This document shows, in pieces, positions 1 to 9,327 of a stretch of 64,000 nt of DNA. Below the pieces are notes generated by a model. It made no database searches. It was not told where the DNA came from and saw only the letters and a program-made list of their open reading frames with translations. The stretch lies in NCBI GenBank assembly GCA_902596365.1, contig CACJTT010000004.1:22376-86375 (forward strand), given 5' to 3'. Every line of letters begins with the position of its first letter. Positions within the stretch are counted from its first letter, which is position 1. The DNA is from an uncultured Alphaproteobacteria bacterium (lineage in GTDB: Bacteria > Pseudomonadota > Alphaproteobacteria > HIMB59 > GCA-002718135). Made by a program: the position numbers and the translations under genes.

Positions 1-807
1 TTTTTTGATCAAATAAAATATATACCATCAATTGAAGTGGCAATGCATAGAGGGCTTTGGTCTTTTGTATTATTATTCATTTTACTTTTTTTCTTAAATG
101 AAATTAAAGATTTTATTAGTCTTTTTAATTCATCAAGAAAAATAATTATTTTATCAATAACTGGAATTTTAATAGCTATTAATTGGACTGGTTTTATATA
201 TTCTGTAAGCATTAAGCAGGTTCAAGATGCTTCATTAGGTTATTTTTTAACACCTATGATAAGTGTAATCTTTGGTTTCTTTTTTTTAAATGAAAAACTA
301 AATACTAACAAAGTTATTTCAGTTATATTAATGTTTATAGCTAGCTTAATAATTGTTTTAAGTCAGGGCAATTTTCCTTTTATTTCAATTTTGATTGGAA
401 CTACTTGGGCTGTATATGGTTTGCTAAGAAAACAAATTAAGGTATCACCAGCAACTGGCTTATTATATGAATCAGGATTTATTACAATATTTGCACTACC
501 ATACTTAATCTACTTAAGTTTTCTTGATATGGGTTATATAAGTATAACATTAAGTTTCACTACCATAATGTTAATTCTAACGGGTGCAGTTACAATTTTT
601 CCTTTATTTTTTTTTAATTTAGGCCTTAAATATATTCCCTTAGGTTTAGCAGGTGTTCTATTTTATATTGCTCCAAGCTTTCATTTTATTACTTCTTTAT
701 TTGTGCTTAATGAATATATTGAATTTGAAAAAATTATTGCTTTTATTTTAATATGGATAGGTGTTGCAATTTTTATATATGATGTGATTAAAAAAAAAAT
801 TACCTAG
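1..807 (+). CDS. RarD-like EamA/DMT-family transporter, 5' truncated by window edge
   Basis: Membrane permease of the drug/metabolite (EamA) superfamily. The reading frame is open from base 1, and the residues before the first possible start (GTG at 37) read [13 protein letters not shown] followed by AMHRGLWSF. This matches the RarD-type signature in which a short 'P-x-x-E-x-x-x-H-R-x-x-W-S' segment follows the first helix, so the gene very probably begins outside the window. About eight further hydrophobic segments follow, and the protein ends in a lysine-rich tail. It converges on rpsD with an 8-base overlap of the two stop regions. Substrate is unknown; RarD relatives are poorly characterised exporters. 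Family assignment is good, the RarD label is moderate. Confidence 0.8.
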   Translation, partial: FFDQIKYIPSIEVAMHRGLWSFVLLFILLFFLNEIKDFISLFNSSRKIIILSITGILIAINWTGFIYSVSIKQVQDASLGYFLTPMISVIFGFFFLNEKLNTNKVISVILMFIASLIIVLSQGNFPFISILIGTTWAVYGLLRKQIKVSPATGLLYESGFITIFALPYLIYLSFLDMGYISITLSFTTIMLILTGAVTIFPLFFFNLGLKYIPLGLAGVLFYIAPSFHFITSLFVLNEYIEFEKIIAFILIWIGVAIFIYDVIKKKIT

Positions 808-1420
808 AATAAAACTCAATAACAAGATTAGGTTCCATTGTAACAGGGTATGGAACATCATGAATTAAAGGAGCTCTTAAGAACTTGCCCTTAAATTCTT
901 TAATGTCTACCTCTATATACTCCGGAATTTCTCTTTCTTGAGAAACAATTGATTCTTGTACTATATTAATTTCTTTACTACCATCCTTAAGAGATATTTC
1001 GTCACCATCTTTCACTGAATATGAAGGGATATTAACTCTTTTTCCATTAACTTTAACGTGGCCATGATTAACTAGTTGCCTTGCAGCAAAAATAGTGGGT
1101 ACGAATTTCATTCTATAAACAATAGCATCTAATCTTCTTTCAAGAAGTTCAATTAAAATTTGACTTGTATCACCTTTGATATTTGATGCCTTAGTATAAA
1201 TTCTTCTAAATTGTTTTTCAGTTAAATCACCATAATAAAATTTAAGTTTTTGTTTAGCAAAAAGCTGGTTACCAAAATCTGATTGTTTTTTGCGTAATGC
1301 CATAGCCCCATGTTGGCCTGGTTTCGTATTTCTTTTATTAAATGGACTTTTAGGTCTGCCCCATAGGTTACAGCCCAATCTTCTATCAATTTTATATTTT
1401 GCAGATATTCTTTTTGTCAT
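800..1420 (-). CDS. rpsD: 30S ribosomal protein S4
   Basis: Primary 16S rRNA-binding protein that nucleates assembly of the small-subunit body. At 206 residues it has the normal family length. The N-terminal third carries the S4 core ([13 protein letters not shown] near residue 10, then KPGQHG), and residues about 92-155 form the S4 RNA-binding domain ([32 protein letters not shown]). It has one cysteine in the N-terminal region, so this is the zinc-free form. It stands alone rather than in a ribosomal operon, 50 bases downstream of trmJ on the same strand, and its end overlaps the convergent RarD-like gene by 8 bases. Identification is secure. Confidence 0.98.
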   Translation of the reverse strand: MTKRISAKYKIDRRLGCNLWGRPKSPFNKRNTKPGQHGAMALRKKQSDFGNQLFAKQKLKFYYGDLTEKQFRRIYTKASNIKGDTSQILIELLERRLDAIVYRMKFVPTIFAARQLVNHGHVKVNGKRVNIPSYSVKDGDEISLKDGSKEINIVQESIVSQEREIPEYIEVDIKEFKGKFLRAPLIHDVPYPVTMEPNLVIEFYSR

Positions 1421-1470
1421 TAATTAATGGCGTATATAGTGATTAATTGGTTCATGTCAAATTCATTATT

Positions 1471-2187
1471 TTATAATTTTGGCAAATTTTTAAGCTTTTT
1501 ATGCATTCCCCACAACATCCTAAGTTCTTTTTTGGTCAAATGCATTTTATTGTAAATAGAATAAATATTATCAATCATACTTTCTTTTTTTTCTTTAGGG
1601 TTAAAAAAACTCTTAGAATCAAGATCTTTAATTAAAGCATTCATGAAATTTGAAAGTTCGAGCTTATTTGCAAGTTCATTATTTTCTGTGTAATTATTAT
1701 TAACTTTTTTTAAGTTAAATAATTCATAAGATATAACTGAAACAGCATGAGATAAATTAAGTGATTTGTTACGACTAATAGTTTTAATAGTAAAAATACA
1801 ATTTGTTAATCTTAAATCTTGATTAGATAATCCAGAGTTTTCAGGACCAAATAAAATAGCTGTATTTTTAAAATTAATAATTTTTTTCTTTAAATCAGAA
1901 AAATTATTATAGGTTGTTTTTGTTAAAAATCGTTTTCTATTTGTTGTTGCTATAACTAGATTAAATTTTGAAACTGCTTCATTCAAACTAGTAAAATATT
2001 TTGTTTTTTTTATAATATTTTTCCCATGCTTAGCAGAGTTTTCTGCTATTTTACTTGGCCACCCATCTCTTGGATTAACAACAAATAATTTAGATAAACC
2101 AAAATTATCCATTACTCTGGCAGTCATCCCTATATTTTCTGGAAGCTGAGGTCTGACTAAAATAATAGTAGGATTGATATTTTTCAA
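1471..2187 (-). CDS. trmJ: tRNA (cytidine/uridine-2'-O-)-methyltransferase TrmJ-like
   Basis: SpoU/TrmH-superfamily (SPOUT) enzyme expected to methylate the 2'-hydroxyl of nucleotide 32 in tRNA with S-adenosylmethionine. The three SpoU motifs are visible: LVRPQLPENIGMTARVMDNF near the N-terminus, ILFGPENSGLSNQDL near residue 112, and NKSLNLSHAVSVISYEL near residue 140, which form the trefoil knot SAM site. At 238 residues it has the usual TrmJ length, with a C-terminal helical extension. It starts 1 base after the end of cimA and is probably co-transcribed with it. Other SpoU specificities cannot be excluded from sequence alone, but the N-terminal motif is typical of TrmJ. Confidence 0.88.
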   Translation of the reverse strand: MKNINPTIILVRPQLPENIGMTARVMDNFGLSKLFVVNPRDGWPSKIAENSAKHGKNIIKKTKYFTSLNEAVSKFNLVIATTNRKRFLTKTTYNNFSDLKKKIINFKNTAILFGPENSGLSNQDLRLTNCIFTIKTISRNKSLNLSHAVSVISYELFNLKKVNNNYTENNELANKLELSNFMNALIKDLDSKSFFNPKEKKESMIDNIYSIYNKMHLTKKELRMLWGMHKKLKNLPKL

Positions 2188-2188
2188 T

Positions 2189-3775
2189 TTAATTATTTAA
2201 ATCTTTAAATAGCTTGTAGCTAATACTGTCATATATTGCGTTGTAAGATGCATCTATAATATTTGATGATACACCCACAGTAGTCCAGTGCTGTTTATTA
2301 CTATCTGTAGATTCAATATGAACTCTTGTTATAGCCCCAGTCCCTTTATCTGAAGATAAAATCATAACTTTATAATCAGTAAGCTTTAAGTCATTAAGAG
2401 TTGGGTAAAAATCTATTAAAGCCTGTCTCAATGCACTATCTATAGCATTTACTGGACCGTTACCAACACCTACTGTCATTTTTTCTTCATTTTTTACTTC
2501 AAGATGAACTGTTGCTTCAGAGTCAGTTACAAGCTTTCCTTTTGCATTCCATCTTCTTTCGTCAGTAACTCTAAATTTATTAAGTTTAAAATATTCTTTT
2601 ATTTGGCCAATATGTTTTCTTACTAATAATTCAAAACTAGCTAAAGCAACATCATATGAAAAACCTTCAGCTTCTTTTTGTTTTATCAGTTCTAGTATTT
2701 GATTAATTTGCTCATTATCTATTTCAATAGAGAGTTTTTTAATCTGACTTAATAAGTTTGCTTTACCAGCTTGGTCAGAAATAATAACATTTCGAGAATT
2801 TCCAACTAGTTCAGGATCAATATGCTCATAAGTTGAAGGATTTTTAGCTACTGCTGAAGCATGCAGTCCACCTTTATGCGAAAAAGCATTCTCTCCTACA
2901 TAAGGGGCATTTTTTGACTTGGGTTCATTTAAAATATTACTTAAAGTATTAGAAATTTTAGTAAGTAATTTTAAATTTTGCTTATTAATATTAGTATGAA
3001 AATTTGTTTTTAAAATCAATGAGGGTATTAAAGAGACAAGATTAGTATTTCCACATCTTTCACCAAGTCCATTAATTGTTCCTTGAACGTGTCTAACACC
3101 AACATTAATTGCTGCTAGAGCATTTGCTACTCCATTCTCAGTGTCATTATGTGCATGAATCCCTAATTTATTTGCTGGAATAGTTTTCTTAACTTCTTGA
3201 ATTATATTTGTTATTTCATTTGGAAGAGTTCCACCATTAGTGTCACATAATACAATCCATCTTACATTTGATTCTAATGCAGTACTTAAACATTTTATTG
3301 CATACTCTTTATTGTTCTTAAAGCCATCAAAAAAATGTTCAGCATCATAAATTGCTTCCCTATTTTTATTATTTAAATAATTAAAACTATCACTTAACAT
3401 TGAGATATTTTCATCTTCTGTAATTCCTAATGCATTCTTAACTTGAAATGATGATGATTTGCCTACAAGACAAATTGTATGTGCGTTACTATTTATCAGA
3501 GAATTTAATCCTGGGTCATTATCAGCACTTCTCCCAGGCCTTCTTGTCATACCAAAAGCAGTAAATTTTGATTTAGTAAAATTTAAATCACGTGAGAAAA
3601 AATCATTATCGGTAGGGTTGGCTCCAGGCCAACCTCCCTCAATATAATCAATACCCAGTTCATCAAGACTCTTTGCTATAGTCATCTTATCACTTACAGA
3701 AAAATTAACCCCTGTTGTTTGCTGACCATCTCTCAAAGTAGTATCAAACAAATAAATTTTATTATCTTTATCCAT
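2189..3775 (-). CDS. cimA: (R)-citramalate synthase
   Basis: Condenses acetyl-CoA with pyruvate to (R)-citramalate, the first step of the threonine-independent route to 2-oxobutanoate and isoleucine. The N-terminal half is an HMGL-like TIM barrel (LFDTTLRDGQQTTGVNFS at residues about 9-26; metal-binding GIHAHNDTENG near 205; GTINGLGERCGNTNL near 232). The C-terminal residues from about 400 form a LeuA-type regulatory domain. The IEGGWPGANPTD segment and the 528-residue length match the citramalate-synthase group rather than ordinary 2-isopropylmalate synthase or homocitrate synthase. It lies between gltX (37 bases upstream) and trmJ (1 base downstream). Confidence 0.92.
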   Translation of the reverse strand: MDKDNKIYLFDTTLRDGQQTTGVNFSVSDKMTIAKSLDELGIDYIEGGWPGANPTDNDFFSRDLNFTKSKFTAFGMTRRPGRSADNDPGLNSLINSNAHTICLVGKSSSFQVKNALGITEDENISMLSDSFNYLNNKNREAIYDAEHFFDGFKNNKEYAIKCLSTALESNVRWIVLCDTNGGTLPNEITNIIQEVKKTIPANKLGIHAHNDTENGVANALAAINVGVRHVQGTINGLGERCGNTNLVSLIPSLILKTNFHTNINKQNLKLLTKISNTLSNILNEPKSKNAPYVGENAFSHKGGLHASAVAKNPSTYEHIDPELVGNSRNVIISDQAGKANLLSQIKKLSIEIDNEQINQILELIKQKEAEGFSYDVALASFELLVRKHIGQIKEYFKLNKFRVTDERRWNAKGKLVTDSEATVHLEVKNEEKMTVGVGNGPVNAIDSALRQALIDFYPTLNDLKLTDYKVMILSSDKGTGAITRVHIESTDSNKQHWTTVGVSSNIIDASYNAIYDSISYKLFKDLNN

Positions 3776-3812
3776 ATTTAAAATTAGCTCTTAGACAATA
3801 AAATATATTTTT

Positions 3813-5147
3813 CTAGGTTTTTCCAAATTTTCTAAGTAATGTCGGTTTGTCTAGCAAAGGTAGGAAATTCTTAAGTTCTGGGCCCTTATCCCTTCCAGTT
3901 AAAATAAGTCGTAAAGGCATAAATAGATTTTTCCCTTTTAAGCCTGTTTTTTCATTTATTGATTTAATCCAAATATCCCAAGTCTCATATGTAAAAGGCT
4001 CCTCTGGAATACTTTCAATTGCAGACTTGATTAAAATCTTAGGAATATTATGTTTTTCAAGGTCTATAGTACTATTAATTATTTTAGACCAATTATTTAT
4101 ATCATCTAAAAATGTAATATTATTTTGTGAAAATATCCATAACTTTTTTAAATCAACTTTTTCAATTTCTATATTAATTTTTTTTTGTATTTGTTCAAAG
4201 TTATAATTTTTCAAAACATCTGAATTCAAAGATTTCAAAACTGTATCTGAAAATTTTGCTGATGAATTTGATATATTTTTAATATCAAAATTCTCTAGTA
4301 TATTATCTAAAACTGTATCCGCTTTAATATCTTCACTGGAACCAATATTAATTAAATAATTTAATATTGTAATATTTTCATAACCTTCATTTTTTAAATT
4401 TTCTATTGAAAGACTGCCTATTCTTTTACCAAAACCTTTTCCTTGTTGATCAGTTAAAAAAGGATGATGAGCAAAATTAGGACTTCGAGCTTCTAAAGCT
4501 TGGAATATTTGTATATGGAAGGCAGTATTTGAAATATGATCTTCACCTCTTACAATATGGGAAATTTCTTCTTCAATGTCATCAATCACTGATGGTAGAT
4601 GGTATAGAAGCGATCCATCCTCTCTGATTAAAATTGGATCACTTAAATTTTTTGAGTCAAACTTTACCACACCTTTAATTAGATCATTCCACTCAATTAT
4701 TTTTTCATCCAGTTTAAATCTCCAATGTGGTCTTTGACCTGATTTTAATTTTTCATCAATTTCCTCATTAGTTAAAGATAAAGATAACCTATCATAAATA
4801 GGCGGTTTTCCAGCTGAAAGAAGTGATTTCTTTTTTAGTGATAACTCTTCTGCAGTTTCAAAACAGGGATATAGTCGCCCATCTTTTTTTAATTTATCTA
4901 TTTTTAAACTATAATTATCAATTCTGTCAGATTGATTAAAAGTTTTATCCCAATTGAGACCTAACCAAGTTAAATTTTCTTTAATTTTGTTTGCGTATTC
5001 TTTCGTTGATCTTAATTGATCAGTATCATCTATTCTTAATACAAAAATTCCATTATTTTTTTTACAATAAGCCCAATTTAAAACTGCAGACCTTGCATTA
5101 CCAACATGCAATAAACCAGTTGGGCTAGGAGCAAATCTACATTTCAT
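3813..5147 (-). CDS. gltX: Glutamate--tRNA ligase (GluRS)
   Basis: Class I aminoacyl-tRNA synthetase charging tRNA with glutamate. The HIGH signature appears as HVGN in FAPSPTGLLHVGNARSAV at the N-terminus, and the family-typical HIVRGEDHISNT is present. The KMSKS loop near residue 238 reads KGFGKRIGSLSI. This resembles the second GluRS type of alphaproteobacteria, usually GLSKRLGSLSI, but with Gly replacing the Ser of SKR. At 444 residues it is slightly short for the family. It follows nadE after 1 base. If tRNA(Gln) is misacylated and amidated by GatCAB in this organism, a second GluRS may exist elsewhere; that is inference. Confidence 0.94.
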   Translation of the reverse strand: MKCRFAPSPTGLLHVGNARSAVLNWAYCKKNNGIFVLRIDDTDQLRSTKEYANKIKENLTWLGLNWDKTFNQSDRIDNYSLKIDKLKKDGRLYPCFETAEELSLKKKSLLSAGKPPIYDRLSLSLTNEEIDEKLKSGQRPHWRFKLDEKIIEWNDLIKGVVKFDSKNLSDPILIREDGSLLYHLPSVIDDIEEEISHIVRGEDHISNTAFHIQIFQALEARSPNFAHHPFLTDQQGKGFGKRIGSLSIENLKNEGYENITILNYLINIGSSEDIKADTVLDNILENFDIKNISNSSAKFSDTVLKSLNSDVLKNYNFEQIQKKINIEIEKVDLKKLWIFSQNNITFLDDINNWSKIINSTIDLEKHNIPKILIKSAIESIPEEPFTYETWDIWIKSINEKTGLKGKNLFMPLRLILTGRDKGPELKNFLPLLDKPTLLRKFGKT

Positions 5148-5148
5148 A

Positions 5149-5889
5149 TTAGTCTTTTGGAAGAATACATACAGGAATTGGTTTCATTTTATGTAAATTA
5201 GGTTCTCTTATTTTCATATATTTTTCAAAATAGCTACTAGTAGGATTATTCATTGCTTCTTCGATTTGTTCATAAGTAAGACCTAATTGAGATTCATCAT
5301 TTCGACTATCATCCCATAAACCGTCAGTTGGAGCTGCTTCAATTATTTCTTTTATTATGCCAAGAGACTTTCCTATATTCCAAACATCAGTTTTATTACA
5401 ATCTGCGATTGGAGAAATATCCACTCCGCCATCACCATATTTTGTATAAAATCCTACTCCAAAATCTTCAACTTTATTTCCTGTCCCAACAACAATTCCA
5501 TTATTAGCTTGTGCAATCTGATAAAGAGTTACCATTCTTAATCTTGATCTTGAATTAGCAAATGCCAATTTGTTATTAAAATCAGTCATTGTTTTTTCAA
5601 AAGATTTAAATACATCATCAAGCTCTATAATCATGGTATCAACATTATTAAAATTATCATTTAACCATTCTAAATGCTTTAAACTCAAGTCATGCTGTGA
5701 AGAATTTTGTTTAATTGGCATTGAAACAGCAATAGTTCTGAAACCTGTTTTACAACATAGAGTACTAGTAACAGCAGAATCAATACCTCCTGAAACTCCA
5801 ATAATAAGGCTTGGAGATTGAAAGTTAAGAGAGTTTATATATTCCTTAATCCAATTTGATATATGTTCAATTTTTTTATCTGAATTCAT
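5149..5889 (-). CDS. nadE: NAD+ synthetase, ammonia-dependent form
   Basis: Converts nicotinic acid adenine dinucleotide to NAD+ using ATP and an amide nitrogen donor. The ATP-pyrophosphatase P-loop SGGIDSAVTS is at residues about 31-40, and further family motifs are GTGNKVEDFGVGFYTKYGDG near 136 and ISPIADCNKTDVW near 159. At 246 residues there is only the synthetase domain; the N-terminal glutaminase (nitrilase-like) domain of glutamine-dependent NadE is absent, so free ammonia is the likely nitrogen source. It lies 21 bases after the DAHP synthase gene and 1 base before gltX on the same strand. Confidence 0.93.
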   Translation of the reverse strand: MNSDKKIEHISNWIKEYINSLNFQSPSLIIGVSGGIDSAVTSTLCCKTGFRTIAVSMPIKQNSSQHDLSLKHLEWLNDNFNNVDTMIIELDDVFKSFEKTMTDFNNKLAFANSRSRLRMVTLYQIAQANNGIVVGTGNKVEDFGVGFYTKYGDGGVDISPIADCNKTDVWNIGKSLGIIKEIIEAAPTDGLWDDSRNDESQLGLTYEQIEEAMNNPTSSYFEKYMKIREPNLHKMKPIPVCILPKD

Positions 5890-5910
5890 AATATTAATGT
5901 ATATTTAAAT

Positions 5911-7284
5911 TTAAATTTGAGAAGACTTTAAAGATAAAATTTTTTCATCTTTTAAATATTCAGATATTAAAAAAGCTATTTCTAATGATTGAGATGCATT
6001 CAATCTAGGATCACAAAAAGTATGATATCTATTTTTTAAATCTTCATCAGTAATTTGCTGTAATCCTCCCATGCACTCTGTAACATCTGAGCCAGTCATT
6101 TCAAGATGAACTCCGCCGGGATAAGTTCCAAGACTTTTATGAATAGCAAAAAACTTCTGGATTTCACTGAAAATATTTTTTACAGGTCTAGTTTTAAAAC
6201 CAGTTTTAGATTTAATGGTATTTCCATGCATTGGGTCGCAGGCCCAGACAACAGTCTTGCCTTCCTTGAAAACTTTTTTAATTATTGCCGGCAAATGATT
6301 ATCTATTTTGTCTGCTCCCATTCGACAAATTAAAGTAATTTTTCCTGCTTCATTATTTGGGTTTATGTAATCAATAATTTTGACTAATTCATCTGGGTCT
6401 GAAGTAGGTCCAACTTTAATACCAACTGGGTTTTCAATACCTCTCACAAACTCAATATGCGCACCATCCAACTGACGAGTTCTATCACCTACCCAAAGCA
6501 TATGTGCTGAAACATCATACCATTTACCTGAAGTACTATCAATTCTGGTTAATGCTTCCTCATAATCAAGCAACAAAGCTTCATGACTTGTAAAAAACTC
6601 TGTTTCATAAATTTGACGAACATTAGTATCATTAATTCCACATGCTTTCATAAAAGCAATACATTCATCAATTCTATTAGCAATTTCTGTAAATTTATTA
6701 GCATTTTCTTCTTCTACAAAGTTAAGATTCCATTGATGTATTTTATTTAAATTAGCATATCCTCCTTGCGAGAAAGCTCTTAATAAATTCAACGTAGATG
6801 CAGATTGATTGTATGCTTGAATAAGTCTTTTAGGATCTGGAACCCTGTCACTTTCAGTAAAATCAATACCATTTATTATATCACCTTTGTAAGATTCTAA
6901 TTCAATTCCTTTAATCGTTTCTTTATCAGAAGATCTAGGTTTAGCAAATTGCCCAGCTATTCTTCCTACTTTAACAATAGGACAAGAAGCTCCAAATGTT
7001 AAAACTACTGCCATTTGAAGAATAACTTTAAAACTATTTTTTATATTATCGGGATGAAAATCTGCAAAACTTTCAGCACAGTCTCCACCTTGCAATAAAA
7101 AAGCTTTGCCATTTGAAACTTTTGCTAATTTAGATTTTAAAGATCTAGCCTCGCCTGCAAATACCAATGGTGGAAATTTTTTAATTTTATCTAATGAATT
7201 TTGTAACTGAGCTTTATCGTTATAGATAGGCTGATGTTTTGCCGTCTTTGAACGCCAAGAATTAGGTGACCACTGATTATTCAT
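5911..7284 (-). CDS. Class II 3-deoxy-7-phosphoheptulonate (DAHP) synthase
   Basis: Condenses phosphoenolpyruvate with erythrose 4-phosphate in the first step of the shikimate pathway. The plant-type (class II) family is clear from SPNSWRSKTAKHQPIY at the N-terminus, PPLVFAGEARSL near residue 38, AFLLQGGDCAESFADFHPDN near 61, the metal and substrate segments KVGRIAGQFAKPRS, WVGDRTRQLDGAHIEF and WACDPMHGNT, and the C-terminal GGVHLEMTG. The length of 457 residues is normal. It has no relation to the short AroG/F/H class I enzymes of E. coli. It is 21 bases upstream of nadE and likely in the same leftward operon. Confidence 0.95.
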   Translation of the reverse strand: MNNQWSPNSWRSKTAKHQPIYNDKAQLQNSLDKIKKFPPLVFAGEARSLKSKLAKVSNGKAFLLQGGDCAESFADFHPDNIKNSFKVILQMAVVLTFGASCPIVKVGRIAGQFAKPRSSDKETIKGIELESYKGDIINGIDFTESDRVPDPKRLIQAYNQSASTLNLLRAFSQGGYANLNKIHQWNLNFVEEENANKFTEIANRIDECIAFMKACGINDTNVRQIYETEFFTSHEALLLDYEEALTRIDSTSGKWYDVSAHMLWVGDRTRQLDGAHIEFVRGIENPVGIKVGPTSDPDELVKIIDYINPNNEAGKITLICRMGADKIDNHLPAIIKKVFKEGKTVVWACDPMHGNTIKSKTGFKTRPVKNIFSEIQKFFAIHKSLGTYPGGVHLEMTGSDVTECMGGLQQITDEDLKNRYHTFCDPRLNASQSLEIAFLISEYLKDEKILSLKSSQI

Positions 7285-7350
7285 ATTAATTTAGGCTATT
7301 AAACTCTATAGAATCTCTAAACAAGTTTAATATATGAGTAATTGAAGAAA

Positions 7351-8628
7351 TTAGTAAATTTTGAGTTTAGAACGTCTTATAGCAAGCTTATTATTAGGAA
7401 TATCCTTGTTTATTACACTGCCAGCACCGATTTTAACATTATTCCCTATTTTAACTGGAGCAATTAATGAGCTGTTTGAGCCAATAAATGATTTATTGCC
7501 TATATAAGTTTTATTTTTTTTAATTCCATCGTAGTTACAAGTTATACAACCAGCTCCTATATTAACATCATTTCCAACTTTACTATCACCTACATATGAC
7601 AAATGGCTTATAGATGTATTATTACCAATTATTGAATTTTTAACCTCTACATAATTTCCTATTTTGCAATTCTTTTCAATTTTTGAATTTGGTCTAATTC
7701 TTGCATGAGGACCAATAGAACAGTTTTCTTTTACTACTACACCCTCTAAATCCGAAAAGTTTTTTATAATAGTTCCAGATTTGATAATAACATTTTTACG
7801 AATATTTACATTAGGTTCAATAACAACTTTTTTTTCTATTTTGGTATCATAACTAAAATAGCAACTTTGTGGTCGCCTAATTAAAACACCTCGCATGATA
7901 AAATTATTTATTAATCTTTTTTGGAAAAGATAGTCAACTTTATTAAATTCAAATAAATTATTAATACCAATCATTTCATCCTCTTGAGAAATAGAAAAAG
8001 AGAATGGAATATTTTTTTTAAAATAAATTTCAAAAAGATCAGTTAAATACTTTTCTTTTTTAATTTTACTGAATTTAATAAGTTTTAGATTTTTAAAAAA
8101 TATAAATTTATTTACAAGCATTATTCCTGAATTACATAATTCGATTAATTTTTGAGATTTTGTTGTATGAATCTCCTCTACAACTTTGACGACTTTATTT
8201 TTTTCTAAAACAACCCTTCCATATCCATAAGGATTTGAGGTTTTAAATAAAATCATACTACCTTTATTATTTTTTTTAAAATTTCTAATTAATTTTTTTA
8301 AAGAAGAATCTGTCACAAGGGGGACATCTCCAAATAATATAATAAAGTTTTCTGTTTTAATATGTGTTCTAGCAGCTTCAATAGCATCAGCTGTACCTTT
8401 TTGAGATTTTTGAATTACTAACTTGCAACCGTTTAAAATAGAATTTAATTCAGCATGATTATTTTTGTTGCATACTACAACTACATTTTTGCCTGATATT
8501 TTTTTAGCAGTATTATAAACATGGGACACTATTGGAAGACCAGCTAGGTCATGAGTAAGTTTTGATTTACTTGAGATAAAGCGTGTGCTTCTACCTGCAG
8601 CTAAAATAACAGTTGTAATATTCTTCAT
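7351..8628 (-). CDS. glmU: Bifunctional UDP-N-acetylglucosamine pyrophosphorylase / GlcN-1-P acetyltransferase
   Basis: Makes UDP-GlcNAc for peptidoglycan and lipopolysaccharide. The N-terminal uridylyltransferase domain carries VILAAGRSTRFISSKSKLTH and the nucleotide-binding QKSQKGTADAIEAAR and FGDVPLVT segments. From about residue 245 the protein turns into a left-handed beta-helix with repeated hexapeptides (VIEPNVNIRKNVIIKSGTII, GPHARIRPNSKIEKNCKIG), followed by the acetyltransferase active-site region GAGCITCNYDGIKKNKTYIG. At 425 residues it is about 25 shorter than E. coli GlmU, consistent with general streamlining. It starts 4 bases after the parA-like gene. Confidence 0.95.
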   Translation of the reverse strand: MKNITTVILAAGRSTRFISSKSKLTHDLAGLPIVSHVYNTAKKISGKNVVVVCNKNNHAELNSILNGCKLVIQKSQKGTADAIEAARTHIKTENFIILFGDVPLVTDSSLKKLIRNFKKNNKGSMILFKTSNPYGYGRVVLEKNKVVKVVEEIHTTKSQKLIELCNSGIMLVNKFIFFKNLKLIKFSKIKKEKYLTDLFEIYFKKNIPFSFSISQEDEMIGINNLFEFNKVDYLFQKRLINNFIMRGVLIRRPQSCYFSYDTKIEKKVVIEPNVNIRKNVIIKSGTIIKNFSDLEGVVVKENCSIGPHARIRPNSKIEKNCKIGNYVEVKNSIIGNNTSISHLSYVGDSKVGNDVNIGAGCITCNYDGIKKNKTYIGNKSFIGSNSSLIAPVKIGNNVKIGAGSVINKDIPNNKLAIRRSKLKIY

Positions 8629-8632
8629 TAAA

Positions 8633-9265
8633 TTAGAGATTTCTTAAAATCTCATTTCCAACATTAATAATTTCTCTGGATGCATCAGATGTAACATTTA
8701 TATCAATTACACCTCTGCCTACAGCAAATGTCTCTGCAAATATAATTTTGCTTGAAATTCTAGATCTTGCTACTTTTGCACCTGAGTATCTTAAACGTAA
8801 AACCATAGCATCAGTAAGTCTAGCTCTTGGCATAACTCTATTTAAAATAATTAAAGGTTTTTTTCTCTCATCTCTTGCGATTTGCAAAAAAGGTAATGTT
8901 GCCATTAAATCTAAGGGGCTTGGCTGCACAGGTACAAATATTCCATTTGATACCTTTACAATTTGAATTGTTTCAAATGTTATTGCTGGCGGACTATCAA
9001 TGATTATATAATCGTATTTTCTTTTAATTTTTTTAATTTCATCTGAAAGATTCCTGATGTCAAAATTATAAAAATCTATACCAATATCATCTTCACCATA
9101 ATATTTTTTTCTTTCAGTTAGCCAGTAGCTTAAACTTTTTTGTGGATCAGCATCAATAACTGCAACTTTATATCCACTATTACTCCATAATACGGCTATA
9201 TTAGCAGAAAGAGTGGATTTACCAGATCCGCCTTTTTGATTAGAAAATGCTATAACTTTACCCAT
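8633..9265 (-). CDS. ParA/MinD-family partitioning ATPase (orphan)
   Basis: Deviant-Walker ATPase of the ParA/Soj type, a family that positions DNA or large complexes by dynamic binding to the nucleoid. Seen directly: Walker A KGGSGKST at residues 10-17 with the signature lysine, the switch/Walker A' segment VAVIDADPQKS near 35-45, and Walker B DYIIIDSPPA near 85-94. It has 210 residues and no N-terminal helix-turn-helix, so it resembles small cargo-positioning ParAs rather than plasmid P1 ParA. No ParB-like gene is adjacent; the neighbours are glmU (4 bases downstream) and the divergent tsaC. Cargo is unknown. Confidence 0.85.
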   Translation of the reverse strand: MGKVIAFSNQKGGSGKSTLSANIAVLWSNSGYKVAVIDADPQKSLSYWLTERKKYYGEDDIGIDFYNFDIRNLSDEIKKIKRKYDYIIIDSPPAITFETIQIVKVSNGIFVPVQPSPLDLMATLPFLQIARDERKKPLIILNRVMPRARLTDAMVLRLRYSGAKVARSRISSKIIFAETFAVGRGVIDINVTSDASREIINVGNEILRNL

Positions 9266-9327
9266 GTGAAAATTTTGCTAAGATAATAACAATTTTAATA
9301 CTATATGAAACAAATTTTAAAAAAAAT

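Noticed and set aside
3459..3647. Rightward 62-codon frame inside cimA
   Set aside because: It lies antisense to a well-conserved stretch of citramalate synthase, with no recognisable domain or ribosome site; a shadow frame.
5994..6010. GATGCATTCAATC, resembling half of the TTGAAT/ATTCAA palindrome
   Set aside because: It lies inside the DAHP synthase gene and only one arm is present, so it is not counted as an operator.
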